DNA from: Malus domestica
Taxonomy: Eukaryota > Streptophyta > Magnoliopsida > Rosales > Rosaceae
NCBI RefSeq assembly: GCF_042453785.1
Contig: NC_091667.1
Location: forward strand, 36,448,001 to 36,512,000
DNA length: 64,000 nt
Direction: 5' to 3'
The notes beneath the pieces are model-generated. The model did no database searches and had not been told where the DNA came from. It saw only the letters and a program-made list of their open reading frames with translations. Position numbers and translations under genes: made by a program. Positions 11,403 through 24,170 of the stretch are shown one piece after another (positions within the stretch are counted from its first letter, which is position 1; the number at the start of each line of letters is the position of its first letter).

Positions 11403-12478
11403 ATGCAGAGGACGAATAACAATGGCACAGCAGGATCAACACAACCAGCATGTGCAGCATGTAAACATCAAAGGAAAAAGTGTCATGCTGGTTGCATATT
11501 GGCACCGTATTTTCCTGCAGATAGAACTCGGGAATTCCTCGCCGTGCACAAAGTTTTCGGGGTCAGCAACGTAACAAAGATGGTGAAGAATGTCGAGGAA
11601 CCCAATCGGAGAAAGGTCGCTGAATCGTTGGTATGGGAAGCTCTTTGTAGGCAAAAAGATCCAGTGCTCGGTGCGTATGGAGAGTATAGGATGGTTTCTG
11701 ATGAGCTTAAAAGGTATAAGCAGCAGCAGAATCGTGAAAACCATATTGTTCCTTTACAAATGCAAAAGGGATTGTGTTTCAACAAATCCTTGTCGGATTT
11801 GGTGGGTAATTGGAATGGTGGAATCACTAATGTTAATAATTCGGGTTATCTTCGTGATAACGACGATGTTATACCGGATTCAGCCCCGTTTGGTTACCCT
11901 TTAAATTGTGAACAGCAGAGTCATGAGAAGGTGGTAAAGCAAGTAAAAATGATAGATTCTGTTGTTGTTCCACTACACCAGCAACAACAGCATTATTCTG
12001 TCAACAATATCAATCAACAGTATTATCTTACAGGTAAAATTTGTTGTTTATAATACATGACAATTTTCATTTGATCGCATGCATTTCATCGTGATTGAAA
12101 TATAACTTATGGCAATGTTTACTTATAACTTATTCATCCAATGCCCCTTTCCTGGCTTGGGTAATTAGGGTTTAGGGTTTAAGTTTTCATATTCCTTGTG
12201 GCTATTTTTCCCTAGCTACATAGTACATACATAAGGTTATAACTAAATAGAGATTTTTTATTTTTTTTTAGTACATTGATATTTTTACACTAAGAGGAGG
12301 GGAGAACTAATCGAGAAATTGAATTCGAATGATTTACTATGTTTTTATTATATATTTGTTATGTTGTAATTTATTTCCTGACATGTAACAAAATTTCTTT
12401 TGTTTTGTTGTTGTAGGTCAATTTAATGAAATAATTGGCAAGAGGATAGAAGGCACAATATGGGAAGGAGGATCATAA
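11403..12478 (+). CDS. LOB-domain (LBD/ASL) transcription factor
   Basis: Two exons (11403-12033, 12417-12478) give 230 residues. The LOB C-block CX2CX6CX3C is complete: C17, C20, C27, C31 in CAACKHQRKKCHAGC, followed by LAPYFPADRTREFLAVHKVFGVSN and the conserved GAS-type region to about residue 110. LBD proteins are plant-specific nuclear DNA-binding factors in organ boundary and cell-fate control. The AACKHQRKKC and FGVSNVTKM signatures suggest the LBD22/LBD27-like branch. A class-I leucine zipper spacing is not evident. The C-terminus is Gln/Asn-rich (HQQQQH). The intron position before QFNEIIGK recurs in the truncated duplicate at 4188-4920. I am confident of the family, less of the subgroup. 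Confidence 0.92.
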
Positions 12479-13789
12479 TACTTGCATTAATTAAAGATTG
12501 TATTATATATTGTTTTAAGCCCCATCCCTCTTTTTTCATCTTAAGCGTGACTGCTTGAAGAAAGAACAATATACATGTGTCAGTTTTTTCTTTTAACCTT
12601 TCACTTGTAGATAAACTAAAATGTACAAGTGACAAGAAGTATGTGTAGCAGTAATTGAACTACAATACTATTCAAAACGTATGCAGCTACATGTACGTTA
12701 TGTATTAAGTGATTTGAACTCAAGCCCCGTTCATATTTTTATCTACTTAACTTTTATTTTTAATTTTGTTGTTATCAGTATGTCGTACGTGATGGCATGA
12801 TGAAATGGGATAAATATACTTTTAGAACACGTGGAACTACATGTACATTGTGTAATTATTTATGGTGTTAACCCTATTTCCTTCATCTTATCTTGAAAGA
12901 AACTCGAAATATTATTAAAGGTTTCACTCTGAAAGTCTTGAGAAGAAGCATCCAAAGAAGAACCCTCGGAACCATGCGAGCAGCACTGTGAACAACTCCT
13001 CTCTGAGGGAGAAGATTCAGAGAAGGAAATTTGAATCCAACCCCGGGATTTTCGTAAAAGAGGGACTTGAGTGACTCGCCCTAATGAAAAAGTTAGAGAG
13101 GGCCGAAGAAACTCGATCGGTTACTAGAGACAAGCAAGAGCCAAGGACGCACTCGACGAGCAGACGAGGGATGAGCACATAACTTGTGCTTCTTCCAGGA
13201 AGTACTTTTAAGTGTTTTTCCAAAATTTACGTGCATTTTTACTAATAATTGGTTTCAAAAACATTTTCACCAAAAATGCTTTAAGTCATTTCAAAAGCAC
13301 ATCCGAACGAGCTCAACATTGCTCTAGCTAGCTTCTGCAACAGTTCCTCAGTTCAAATTTTTTACTTGGACTTGTTAAATTCTTGAAGATGACCTTGCGA
13401 CAAATCGTCAAGAATGGTTTATACTTTACCGTACCGTGTTTTCTTTATCAGGCACATGCATAAATTGTGATTTTTATTGGTGTATGGATCGATATTTGTT
13501 GTTTGTTTACTGATGAAATGGGGAAAAGGAAGAAAGACAGAGAGAAATAAAAAGAAAGAGAGAGACGGGAGCATGAGAAAGATAAAAAGAGAGATAAGGG
13601 AGCAGGAGAAAGAAGTGTGAGAAAATACAAAAGATAAAGGCTATTTTTGTAATTTACACTCTAGAGGGAAAAAAAAGTAAATGATGTCATCTTTCACATG
13701 TATTAATTTTTCTCTCCTTGAAATGTTTAAAAAGTGTTGTCTCAACATGAAATTAAGAATTAAAAGTATACTTTATCTGTAATTTTTCC
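12479..13789. other. Intergenic with MITE-like and GA-rich sequence
   Basis: The first 180 bp are the LBD 3' flank, shared with 4740-4920 and 18930-19100. At about 13195-13320 lies a MITE-like piece (tacttttaagtgtttttcca ... aaaagcacatccgaacgagc). A GA-rich run is at about 13520-13620. No gene was recognised. Confidence 0.55.
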
Positions 13790-13974
13790 TTTAAATTAAC
13801 TAAAAACGCTTTTAAAAGAAGTATCAGTTATGAGTTTATTACAATAAACACTTTAAATACATTTTTGAATTTCCTTGCATTTTATTAAGGAAGAATTGGT
13901 TCTAAAAGCACTTTATCAAAAATATTTCAGTCATGTTAAAAACACCTATAAACACGTCACTTAGTACTAAGTAT

Positions 13975-14125
13975 TAAGATCTGGTGGTATTCTTCTTCAC
14001 TTGGAAGTGAGAGGTTTTAGGCTCGATTCTCACGGAAGGCGAAATTGAATCACATTATTACTAGTCTATTGTGAGGTTAAATCTACCACTCATATTTAGT
14101 ATAGATAATATCGTTCATTAAAAAA
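13975..14125 (+). mobile_element. tRNA-derived SINE, copy in block A
   Basis: Reads ggtattcttcttcacttgga, then ggctcgattctcacg (B-box-like), then gaatcacattattactagtc and a tail near aatatcgttcattaaaa. Its block-B counterpart was split by a later insertion. Confidence 0.75.
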
Positions 14126-15542
14126 ATAAAAATAAAAAAACAAAAACCCTAAAAACATAGCTTAATAGTCAATCAGGGCTTTGAAAAGGATTAACTTATT
14201 TCCCCCAAGAAAAAGGAAGTGAGCCTGAAACTGGTTATCTTTTCAAAATGGGTAGTCTTACAGTTTTCGAAACCCTAGGCCAGTTATCTATCAACTACTA
14301 AACCACAACTCCTGCAATCTCTCACATCCAAGGAAGCCATGGCCGAATCCTAGTCCAAATCCGAACCCTTGGGATCAGGGTCCGGGGAGGGGCAGAGTAC
14401 AGGCCAACTGGTGGAGGTACGACGGTCACCAGAATTTTGATGGTATGCTTTTGTATTTTTATTTTAGGGTTAATTTGTGAAGGGCAAGATTGTCCGGAGA
14501 TTTTCATATAGCTAATTGAGTGTTATAATTTTCTTTTCTTGGTACAAAGGTAAATTTCATAACCAACACATTTACAAATTGGGATCCAATTACAAGTAAA
14601 GCCCAAAACTAAAATATGGATCCCAAAGCAAAAGGGTCCAACCCAAATTTTGAGCCCAAACAAACAAATAAAAAACGAAAAAACCTTTGTTACATAGAGG
14701 TCGTTAACACCACTGACCACGAACTACCGCCTTTTGCAGTCGCCGGTATTCAACCAAACATAGCCTCCAAATCGGAAAATAAGAAGATTCTACCCTCTTC
14801 CATCATGGCACAACTCAAATCTACATCCACCAAGTGAATGAAACTCGTGGGAGAAACATCCCACAAGTAACAATACCAATAGCAGCATACAAATGGAAGG
14901 CGATGGTGTGATCATATGTTGGTGGAGAATCCATGAAGATGCCCACTTAAAGAGACTCTCCTTAGAATTCCTCAAAAATGAATTCAGGAGCATCTAGGAT
15001 TATTTTCTTGGAGCAATCAAAATTTTAAGGTAATAGAAAAATGTTCCCGTGCCCCGTTCGAGGTTGGTGCTTCGTCCCAAAGCTTGATTTTTACGCATGC
15101 TAAATTTGGGGAGAGAGGAGGGAAAATAGAAAAATAGAAAAATTTGGGGAGACAAAAGTTTTGTAATAAATTTGTGTACGTTTTGTGTGGTAAGTATGGT
15201 GTACATGTCACGTTAATTAATGAATTTATTTTATTAAATTTTAATTGTATACTACTTGAGAATCTAAGATAATACGTAAATATAGTATAAAAATGTAATT
15301 TTCCCAACATTACTCGTGAAAATAGCAATAAGGCCAGAAGCATATCCCTTTAATAGAAAAATACCGTAGAAATACACACCCAGAGACATAGTTGGGTTCA
15401 TAACCATCAAGTTGCATACAATATGTAACGCAGTCACCTCCAGCTCTGCTATCATCCATATAATATGATTCTATCAACATCAACCCAGCACTACTGCTTG
15501 TATTCTATATGTAAACACGCAGAATACTACCACTTTAAGCAC

Positions 15543-15548
15543 CACACA

Positions 15549-15580
<32 letters not shown>

Positions 15581-15582
15581 GG
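15543..15582. repeat. (CATA)n microsatellite
   Basis: About eight catacata-type units. Shorter versions occur at the equivalent places 25021-25036 and 26147-26162. Confidence 0.9.
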
Positions 15583-15662
15583 CAGCCTGCAGCACGCCTA
15601 TATATTTTATTTATTTATTTATCTATAATATATATTCAATACTTGAATATGATGTCTCCGAG

Positions 15663-15852
15663 TTACAGGAGGTGAGGCTTCTCCAAGTCCTCGATGCTGG
15701 TAGGACGGAACCAAGCCTTCTGCTCCAACACCGAGGATTCCTCACCACCATCACTGGGGAGGAACCGTCCTCCTTGCCTGCGGAAGAAGTATGTCCAGCT
15801 TCAGGACCGAATACCCCGGTGTGGGGGTTTGGAGCCCAGTTCTTGTCATAGT
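15663..15852 (-). pseudogene. 3' scrap of the LEA-like gene, copy A
   Basis: On minus this matches the C-terminal coding part of exon 2 of the gene at 26243-29509 ([14 protein letters not shown]-like region to the EDLEKPHLL end). The segment between the two nearly identical gacaag(a/t)ac sites of exon 2 is missing, as after a microhomology-mediated deletion, and the upstream sequence is unrelated. Exon 1 is absent. It cannot encode the full protein. Confidence 0.85.
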
Positions 15853-16109
15853 CTGCTTTCTTAGGTAAGGTTTAGTTTCTTTATTATAAGGATCAGGACG
15901 GTTATTGCTCTGTCCCAACATTCCACCGGAGTAAGCTATTAACTTGTTTATCAGTAGTAGTTAACGAAGGGAAATAGACCATTTAATGTCTATAGGTGAA
16001 GATTGGATGGATGCCCACTCCTTGGGTATGCTTTGTGCCGGTGTTCGTGGTATGTTGGTTTTTCTGTCCTCGTGGGGAAAGACGGGATTGGCGCATCTCA
16101 GATGCCAAG

Positions 16110-16845
16110 TGTTGGATATATCCTTAATAATCCGCAATAAAATAAATATGCTAATAATAAATACAAATAAATATATTGCAGAGACTCAACAAGATGAAAT
16201 ATTAATTAAGTAGAGTAACAAAAAATCGAAGTTTGCGTACCGCAATGTCCTTGAAACAAAAATTTCGCCCTACTCAGTGCTTGTAGTTCTACGGACGTCT
16301 GTTTCACCAGGATTCAACGATCTAAGTCAGAAATTCCAGCACCGGAAAATTGACTTCTGGTGAATATTAATGTGGTTCTCTCAGAAATGATGTTTATGAT
16401 TGCAGGAGAAGATTTATGATTTTTTCTGTATTCTAAATGCCATGCAGATGGATGTATATATAATGTGATTATACATGTTCGCAACAGGTATAAGGAATGG
16501 ATGCATCTGTTGGGAGACATTTGCTGAAAATGGTGTTTTTGTTTCTGCGTTTTCACACTTCAGACTTCATCTGAAAAGATGAGTCTATTGGTAAAAATAA
16601 TTAATTAATTTAATTATTAGAGCCCCAAGGCCCAAGACCCATCTTTTGACAATTAAATATATATTAATTATATATTAATTACCAATTAATTAATACACCC
16701 CAAAGGTGAGCCCAATTTTAGTCTCCAGGCCTATTACTCCAATCACTTTTTATAAAGGATAAAACCTTATAAAATGATAAAATCTTTTGGGAATGGCCAA
16801 TGTATGACAAAGAAATTTCTACTCAAACTACTCAAATTTCCAACA
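16110..16845 (-). mobile_element. Solo LTR (fossil LTR retrotransposon) in block A
   Basis: A 736-bp unit with TGTTGGA...TCCAACA termini, minus orientation. It interrupts block A exactly where block B is continuous (at 25796), with a 5-bp target duplication of NNAAG type at 16105-16109 and 16846-16850. No internal region is present, so it is a solo LTR. It belongs to the same family as 24171-25000. The superfamily cannot be assigned from the LTR alone. Confidence 0.9.
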
Positions 16846-17050
16846 TTAAGTAATGTATACATGCCACATTAATTAATAAATTTATCTTATTAAACTTTGA
16901 TTGTACGCATCATTCATTGCGTGAGATTGTAAGCAAATGTAGTACAAAAATATGATATCGCTAACATTACTTGAGAAAAATAAAATAAGGTCACAAGCAT
17001 ATCCGTGTATTTCATAGAAAATATCGTGTATTTCAATAAAAAAATTTAAA

Positions 17051-18929
17051 ATGCATAAGGTTTAAGTTTATAACAGCTAGAGACTAAGAACAGGAATCGC
17101 AACTAAACTATTCATTTTTGTTTTTATCAGTATGTCGTACGTGATGTGATGTTTCACCAGTGCTGCAATGGTGACAACGACTTCAACAGTTTCTTTACTG
17201 CCATTGTTTCTGTTTGGGCCTAATCTATATTTTTTGGTCCTTGTTTCGTTTTCTTTGTATTTTTGTTTGTTTGTTTGAATGAAATGCTGACTTGACCTAA
17301 AAAAAATTAAAAAATTACACGGTCTGTGCAAATTGCCAATTTGCAAAGATGGATCTAAAGATTCTCAGAGTCGACCTAATTAACAAATTAGTTTGTCTTA
17401 TGTAATGACAACACGACGTTACTTTTATTATTAGCATTCCACAAAATGTTGAATGCACATCACATTAAATTTTAATACTAAATGATTTATGTATCCTATT
17501 ATGCAATGATAATTTTGACCTTATTAGGTTTTAAAAAATAAAAATTTTCTAAATACACCATAAATTACTTTTATTATTTATCTTCATCAACTATCAAAAC
17601 TCCTCCCACCCTCCATTTTTTTATGATTATTTGCAACTAGGTTTATCTAACATAATAGAAAGTACAGAGCATTTAGGAAGCATGAATTCTACAAATTGGA
17701 TGGACATAGATATCCGATAGCTATAAAATTTGTTAGCAAACCATAATTTTTCATATGAAAACTGCCTACAAATTGGTAAGAGCTTTTGGTTTCGTTACAT
17801 GGGCCAAATATTGCTTCGTAAGATACTACATCAAAGCACAACTTAAAAGTTCACATGAAAAAATAAGGTTTTGGTTCAAACGAAAGGATTCCGTTGGGCC
17901 AAATAAGGTTTTCTTGCTTAATGTTTTGCCTGATGAAAATTCGTCAGGCAAAGGTCGTAGCACAAACTTTTGGTCCACTAATTTTAAAAGGATAAATAGC
18001 CAAAATGGTCCATAAGATTTGCATAATCAATAGAAATGGTCCCTAAGATTGTCCACCATCCATGATTTTAGTCATTTCGTTAAAAACTCTTTGGGCAATT
18101 TTCAAAGTTTCGTAACTCTATCGTTTCTTAACCGAATTCGACCCATAATATATCAAAATAAAGATAGAAAAGTGTAGAACAAGATTATACATATTTGGAA
18201 GCCCAATGGTTTACGGAGATGGCGGAAAATAGCTTGAAAGGTGAATTGTCAGCGGGAAAACGGTAAAACTCGCCGAAAACTGGGTAAATTTTAAATATTC
18301 ATAACTTCTTTAATACTCAACGAAATCAAGTGATTCAAAAACGAAAATCATACTTCTCGATGAGAGGAAGAGAATGGAAATTAGTTTACTTGAGTACGTA
18401 TCCAATCAAAACATGCAATAGATTCAAACACTTAATGTTTATTATATGCTTTTATTAAGTAGAACGTAGCATTTTGTGGTAACCACTAATGTAAATATGT
18501 TAAATTGATGATCAGGTTCGTTTATTGTATTCTAAAAAAATTGAAACTAAACCCACTAAATTGTGATGATACGTTTCTAATCGTCGAAAATTTGGTCTCG
18601 TTACATGATCTTTGGGTGATTTTGGCATATGCCATCTCAACGTATATACCAACTAATTGACGATTGGATTGTTGAAATTAATTAATTTGGCAAACTGCAA
18701 AAATCTTCAAAGAAATTGATTATGCGAAAATGTTACATTTTGCCCGACGAACTATAAACCCTAAATCATAAAATACACACTTGCTCGACAAATACTATCA
18801 CTTTGACCGACAAACTTTTTATTATTTCGTTGAGTAATATTTTAAAAGTTTTTATTATTTTTTTCGTCCAACAAAATTTGTCCCACTTCGTCAGGCGAAG
18901 TCTTTAAATTTGTTTTTAATATTTCACTA
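17051..18929. other. Intergenic, degenerate transposon-like sequence
   Basis: No recognisable gene; an 86-codon ORF at 17755-18015 has no family resemblance. The stretch 18000-18130 (aaatggtcc(c/a)taagatt repeated) and the cgtcaggc/gcctgatg motifs around 17930-17955 and 18885-18900 resemble common plant DNA-transposon sequence. Confidence 0.45.
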
Positions 18930-19100
18930 GTAGATAAACTAAAATGTACAAGTGATAAGAAGTATGTGTAGCAGTGATTGAATTACAATACTATTTAGAA
19001 CGTATGCAACTACTTGTGTATTATGTATTTAGTGATTTGAACTCAAGCCCCATCCCTATTTTTATCTACTTACCTATTATTTTATTTTTGTTTATATTAT
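18930..19100 (+). repeat. Third copy of the LBD 3' flank
   Basis: Matches 12603-12775 (gtagataaactaaaatgtac, agaagtatgtgtagcag, gatttgaactcaagcccc). The left part of the same stretch is also in the 4188-4920 copy. Confidence 0.85.
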
Positions 19101-19461
19101 GGCATGACGAGATGGGATGAATACTATTTAGAAAGTATGCAATATGTTATGCAATATATTGTGACAAAGTTGTAAAATTAAGGAAAGCGATGCACAAATA
19201 TTGATCAGGGCGGGCATAATAGCTAATTAAGGTCAACTCCCTCTTTCAAAGACTTGCTCTTTAGATAAAATCCAACTTGGCAAATTGGCAGTTGGTATGT
19301 TTAGTTAATTTGTACAAGTAACACGGTTTCATCCCATTCTCACCAACAGTACTGATTAGATTATTTTACTGCTTCTAGTATGATTAATTAATTCTCATGA
19401 TCATTATTATTATTCAGTCCTATTGATTCTTGTAAGACCATTTTACTGCCCCATTGTTGGC

Positions 19462-19468
19462 TATAAAA
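19462..19468 (+). promoter_or_regulatory. TATA box of the LRAT-domain gene
   Basis: tataaaa lies about 95 bp before the start codon at 19560, and a (GA)n run separates the two. Position and sequence fit a plant TATA box. Confidence 0.6.
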
Positions 19469-19559
19469 AGTAGTAACAGCTGATTCTAGCTAATCACGCT
19501 AATTGCTACACTTGTCTCTCAAAAGATCGATCGAGTAACCCTCAGAGAGAGAGAGAGAG

Positions 19560-20687
19560 ATGGGACTGTTCTCAAACAAGGTTGATAAGTCCCAGATCAA
19601 GCCAGGAGATCACGTCTATACCTACAGAGCACTGCACACATACTCCCACCATGGTCAGTAACGAAGAGCATGTTTGTCATTGTTTCTAAGTGCCTCTATA
19701 TAAATATGTTAAAATTGTTATAAAAAGTTCAAGTGTCTTGTGGAATAGCGTAAATGCTTTCTGAAGAGGCATTTGGTATATGATTTCTCTTTAAAGTGTT
19801 TTTACAAGTCAGAAGTACATCTAAGTTTTCTCTGTTAAACAAAGTTAAAAACTATTTTTGGCTGTTAAAAGAAACGCTCCTCTAATTTTAACTTCCACAT
19901 CTGACCTAACACCCCTAATTCACTCTCACAATAATTTATTTGATTTATTTTATACATTTTGGCTATTGGCTTTTGGTTATATACATATTCAGGAATATGC
20001 GTGGAGGCAGATAGGGTGATCCACTACACCAGAACACAAGTTGCAAAAAAGAAATTATGGATGTTTTGGATTACTAAATGCAAAAACTGCGGGCATCACC
20101 CAGATATGGCACGAGGAGTGATCAAAACTTGCGTCAACTGCTTCCTAGACGGCCATGGGCTTTACCGGTTCGAATACGGAGTCTCTCAGGCTCACTTCCT
20201 ATTGAAATTTCCAGGAACTTGCACGACGGGTCGTTCCAATTCAGCTGACAAAGTCATACCTCGCGCCACGGAATTGCTCAACAAGGAACAGGGTTTCGGG
20301 GACTATAACCTGTTTGAAAACAACTGCGAATCGTTTGCGATTTTCTGCAAAACAGGAAAACGTCTGAGCGGGCAGGCATTTTCTGCCTTAAATTCTACTA
20401 AAATCTTGTTCAAAGCGTTTGTGAAGCATAACGTGGAAAGGCTTCTGGAAGACGTGTCTATTCATCAACCAGACAAGTACATGCTGTTGAAACAAACTAT
20501 TGAAACTCATGTTAACTTGCCCAGCAAGGAAATTATAGCCCATCTTAGAAAGCTCAACGAGAAACATGATGACGAGCAGGAGGATGTCAATGATGAAGAT
20601 CTGTTAGACGACCGCGAGTATCTAGAGACAACGGAGAAGGAGGGGGATGATGATCATCCCTCTCAATCATCTTACATGATTAAGTGA
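19560..20687 (+). CDS. LRAT-domain (LEAD-SENSITIVE1-like) protein
   Basis: Two exons (19560-19653, 19993-20687) give 262 residues. The N-terminus [20 protein letters not shown] and the later [13 protein letters not shown] carry the histidine and cysteine (C143) of the LRAT/NlpC-P60-like fold, with VIHYTR between. Plant members of this family (such as Arabidopsis LEAD-SENSITIVE 1) are soluble proteins; their enzymatic activity is not established, and acyltransferase or phospholipase activity is known in animal relatives. The last 45 residues are strongly acidic ([17 protein letters not shown]). The start codon follows a (GA)n leader. Family call is firm, function uncertain. Confidence 0.9.
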
Positions 20688-21404
20688 TATATTTACTAAA
20701 CAAACCTCTTAATATTATGTTTGCATCAATAATATTTTATTTGTAATAAACTCATGTTGTAAGCTAACCTAGCTATTAGTTTGGATTCGATGATTGAAAT
20801 TCAGTCATCTTATCTAACCATAACAACTGAGATGTGTGTCTTTATTATGTATTACTTTGATCTTTAAACTTGGAAATGTAAGAATGGATAATTTCCCATT
20901 TTCGGCCAATGTTTGAAGTGAACTCCAATTTGGTCATATGAAAAAACTGCAATATTCTTGTTACTGGCGCATTGAAAAATCTATCATATAAGAACGATCC
21001 CATAATTCTAGTAACAATCGATATAATGGATAAAATCCACTGGTTAATAAGTTTTTTTTTTTTTTTTTGTCGATCACTAGTTAATAATTGGATTTGTGGG
21101 TTTTGTGCCCTAAATGAGTGATATTTTGGCGAATAGAATCACACAACACTACTGTTTCACTCAAATTATAACACATTGTTCTTTCATTATTGGTTGGCTG
21201 AACTATAACCTCAGCGGTTAAGAATGAACTCCCAATTACCAATAAAAAATCGACATGCTAATTGATTATATTGAAAAAGTTAAATCCCAGGCAGTCAAAA
21301 TTTCCCGATGTAGTCCAAACCAAGTGAAATGAAATCAATTTTTTTGTTAGATATGTAATGGTAAAAATAAATAAACAAACTAAATTAAAGGCAATTTTGG
21401 AACT
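20688..21404. other. Intergenic after the LRAT-domain gene
   Basis: AT-rich; a run of about 20 T at 21052-21069. No gene seen. Confidence 0.6.
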
Positions 21405-21630
21405 ACATTTAAATTAACTAAAAACGTTTTTAAAAGAAGCATCAATTATGAATTTATTGCAAGAAGTACTTTAAATACATTTTCAAATTTCCTTGCATTT
21501 TATTAAAGGAAGAAATGGTTCTAAAAGCACCTTATCAAAAATGTTTCAGTCATATTAAAAACACCTATAAAACACATCAACTAGTACTAAATATTAAGGT
21601 CTATTGTATTCCTCTTCGGCTCCGGGTCTA

Positions 21631-22561
21631 CTGTCCCAAAAGTGGTGTCTCATTCATGGACCAAGATCCTCTCCTAAGCTAAGGATGAGGATCCTCCTCA
21701 TCAATGAGTGTGGGCCGTTGGATGAAAATCTAACGGCTACAAACAGGAGGATCCCTTTAAAGTTATAATAATTGTAACCGTTGGATTTTCATCCAACGGC
21801 CCACACTCATTGATGAGGAGGATCCTCATCCTTAGCTCAGGAGAGGATCCTGGTCCCTCCTTCATGTCTCTTTCTTTATTTGTTTGACACGTGTACTCCC
21901 ACTTAACTATAACATAACTCTGTTAACTTTTAATAAGTTAAAAAAATAAATAATAATAAAAATAGCATAAACAACTCCCCAATTTCCAGTCACCACCAAC
22001 GCCCACTCCCACCCCCTCCCTTAATATGTTGGTTTTTGGGATGGAGATTGACGGATCTGGGGCGAGATATGGGCGCACTTGGGTTCGAAGAAAAAAAATT
22101 GAAGATGTCATCTGCGTACGGCGGGTTCGCCATTGACGGACAAGAAGAATCCATATGCGATGGATTTTGTCACCGGCCATGGAAATGGTGGCTTGAAGCT
22201 CTGTGAAGAAAGACCCGGATTGGCGTTGAAATCGAGCAAAGACACCACCTCACCCACCATTGACGTAGCAGCGATGCTTTTCTTTTCGGCTTCTTTGACT
22301 TCCTGGAGAGATAATTTTTAGTTTGTTTCTAGGGAAAATTGGGATGGAAATTTGGAATTTGATCTTTCATTATGATTTGGGGGTCAATTGTTTTGTGTTT
22401 TGCAAGAACCAATGGGACTCTACCCGTAGTTTTAATTTACTTTTTATTATTTATTTTTGAACTTATTAAAAGTTAACAGTCATGTTATAGTTAAGTAGTA
22501 GTGCACGTGTCAAACAAATAAAGAATGAGACATGAAGAAGACACCACTTTCAGGACAACAG
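21631..22561. mobile_element. Long-TIR DNA transposon (Mutator-like, possible Pack-MULE)
   Basis: The ends match in inverted orientation for about 115 bp: ctgtcc(c)aaaagtggtgtct ... catg ... tttatttgtttgacacgtg ... taactataacat on the left, the reverse complement on the right up to 22561. It splits a SINE that is intact in block A. The interior (about 21960-22440) is GC-richer than its surroundings, with a 62-codon ORF at 22133-22321, and has no recognisable transposase, so it may be captured host sequence. Target duplication not resolved; the class is inferred from TIR length. Confidence 0.65.
21659..21860. mobile_element. Foldback MITE nested in the long-TIR element
   Basis: About 75-bp near-perfect TIRs (gaccaagatcctctcc...gatgaggatcctcctcatc...gggccgttggatgaaaat) around a short core. 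ttcatg flanks it at 21653-21658 and 21861-21866, and the left TIR of the outer element resumes after it. Confidence 0.85.
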
Positions 22562-22574
22562 TTTCATATCCTTC

Positions 22575-22710
22575 ATCTTCATTTGTAAGTTAGAGGTCTT
22601 ACGCTCAATTTTCACCAAAGGCAAAATTAAACCACATTATTAATAGCTCATTTTGAGACTAAATTCACCGCTTCCCCTTAGTGTAGAGAATATCGTTCGT
22701 TAAAATAAAA
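22575..22710 (+). mobile_element. tRNA-derived SINE, right part of the copy in block B
   Basis: Counterpart of 13975-14125. Its first bases (ggtctattgtattcctcttc) lie at 21599-21617, left of the transposon that split it. Confidence 0.7.
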
Positions 22711-24170
22711 AAATTAAATAAAATTAAAAAAAAAAACCCTAAAAACACACCTTAATAGTCAATCAGGGCTTTGAAAAGGATTAACCTATTTCCCCCAAGG
22801 AAAAAGGAAGTGGGCCTGAAACTGATTATCTTTTCAAAATGGGTAGTCTTACAGTTTTCGAAACCCTAGGCCAGTTATCAATCAGCTACTAAACCACAAC
22901 TCCTGCAACCTCTCACTTCCAACGAAGCCATGGCCGAATCTTAATCCAAATCCGAACCGTTGGGATCAGGGTCCGGGGGAGGGGCAGAGTACAGGCCAAC
23001 TGGTGAAGGTACGACGGTAACCAGAATTTTGATGGTATGCTTTCGTATTTTTATTTTAGGGTTAATTTGTGAAGGGCAAGATTATCCGGAGTTTTTCCAT
23101 ATAGCTAATTGAGTGTTATAATTTTCTTTTCTTGGTACAAAGGTAAATTTCATAACCAACACATTTACAAATTATGATCCAATTACAAGTAAAGTCCAAA
23201 ACTAAAATATGGAACCCAAAGCAAAAGGGTCCAACCCAAATTTTGAGCCAAAACAAACAAACAGAAAACGAAAAAACCCTTGTTACATAGAAGTCGTTAA
23301 CACCACCGACCACGAACTACCGCCTTTTGCAGTCACCGGTATCCAACCAAACATAGCCTCCAAATTGGAAAAGAAGAAGATTCTACCCTCTTCCATCATG
23401 GCACAACTCAAATCTACATCCACCAAGTGAATGAAACTCGTGGGAGAAACATCCCACAAGTAACAGTGCCCATAGCGGCATACAGATGGAAGGTGATGGT
23501 GTGATCATCTGTTGGCAAAGAGTCCATGAAGAAAGGCACTTGGAGACTCTCCTCAGAACTCCTCAAAAAAAAATTCAGGAGCATCTAGGATTATTTTCTT
23601 GGAGCAATCAAAATTGTAAGGTAATCTTTTAGAGTAGAAAAATTGTTCCCGTGCCTCGTTCGAGGTTGGTGCTTCTTCCCAAAGCCTGATCTTTACGAAT
23701 GCTAAATTTGGGGAGAGAGAGGAGGGAAAATAGAAAAATACCAGGAAAACGATAGTTTTGTAATAAATTTGTGTACGTTTTACGTGGTAAACAATAGTTT
23801 TGTAGTAAATTTGTGTACATTTTATGTGGTAAGTACTGTGTACGTGTTACGTTAATTAATGAATTTATTTTATTAAATTTTAATTGTATGCTACTTGAGA
23901 ATCTGAGATAGTACGCAAATATAGTATAAAACTGCAATTTTCCCAATATTACTCGTTAAAATGGCAATAAGGTCAGAAGCATATCCCATGAATACAAAAA
24001 TACCGTAGAAATACACAGCCCAGAGACATAGTTGGGTTCATAACCATTAAGTTGCATACAATATGTAACGCAGTCAACTCCAGCTCTGCTATCAACCATA
24101 TAATATGATTTTATCAACATCAACCCAGTACTACTACTTGTATTCTATTTGTAAACACGCAGAATACTAC

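Larger units (their letters stand above)
13790..17050. repeat. Segmental duplication, copy A
   Basis: This block matches 21405-26050 in order and orientation: a MITE-like piece (13790-13960), a SINE (13975-14125), an unidentified stretch (14160-15000), the 3' flank of the LEA-like gene (15180-15660), the LEA 3' scrap (15663-15852), then 15853-16104. After the solo LTR comes another piece of LEA 3' flank at 16846-17050. The stretch at 14160-15000 holds a 73-codon ORF (14616-14837) shared by both copies, of unknown nature. Confidence 0.9.

Noticed and set aside
14616-14837. 73-codon ORF duplicated at 23209-23430 as a conserved gene
   Set aside because: Conservation is explained by the segmental duplication and the protein has no recognisable features; left as an unidentified part of the block.
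17755-18015. 86-codon plus ORF
   Set aside because: No domain, no splice context, and it lies in degenerate transposon-like sequence.
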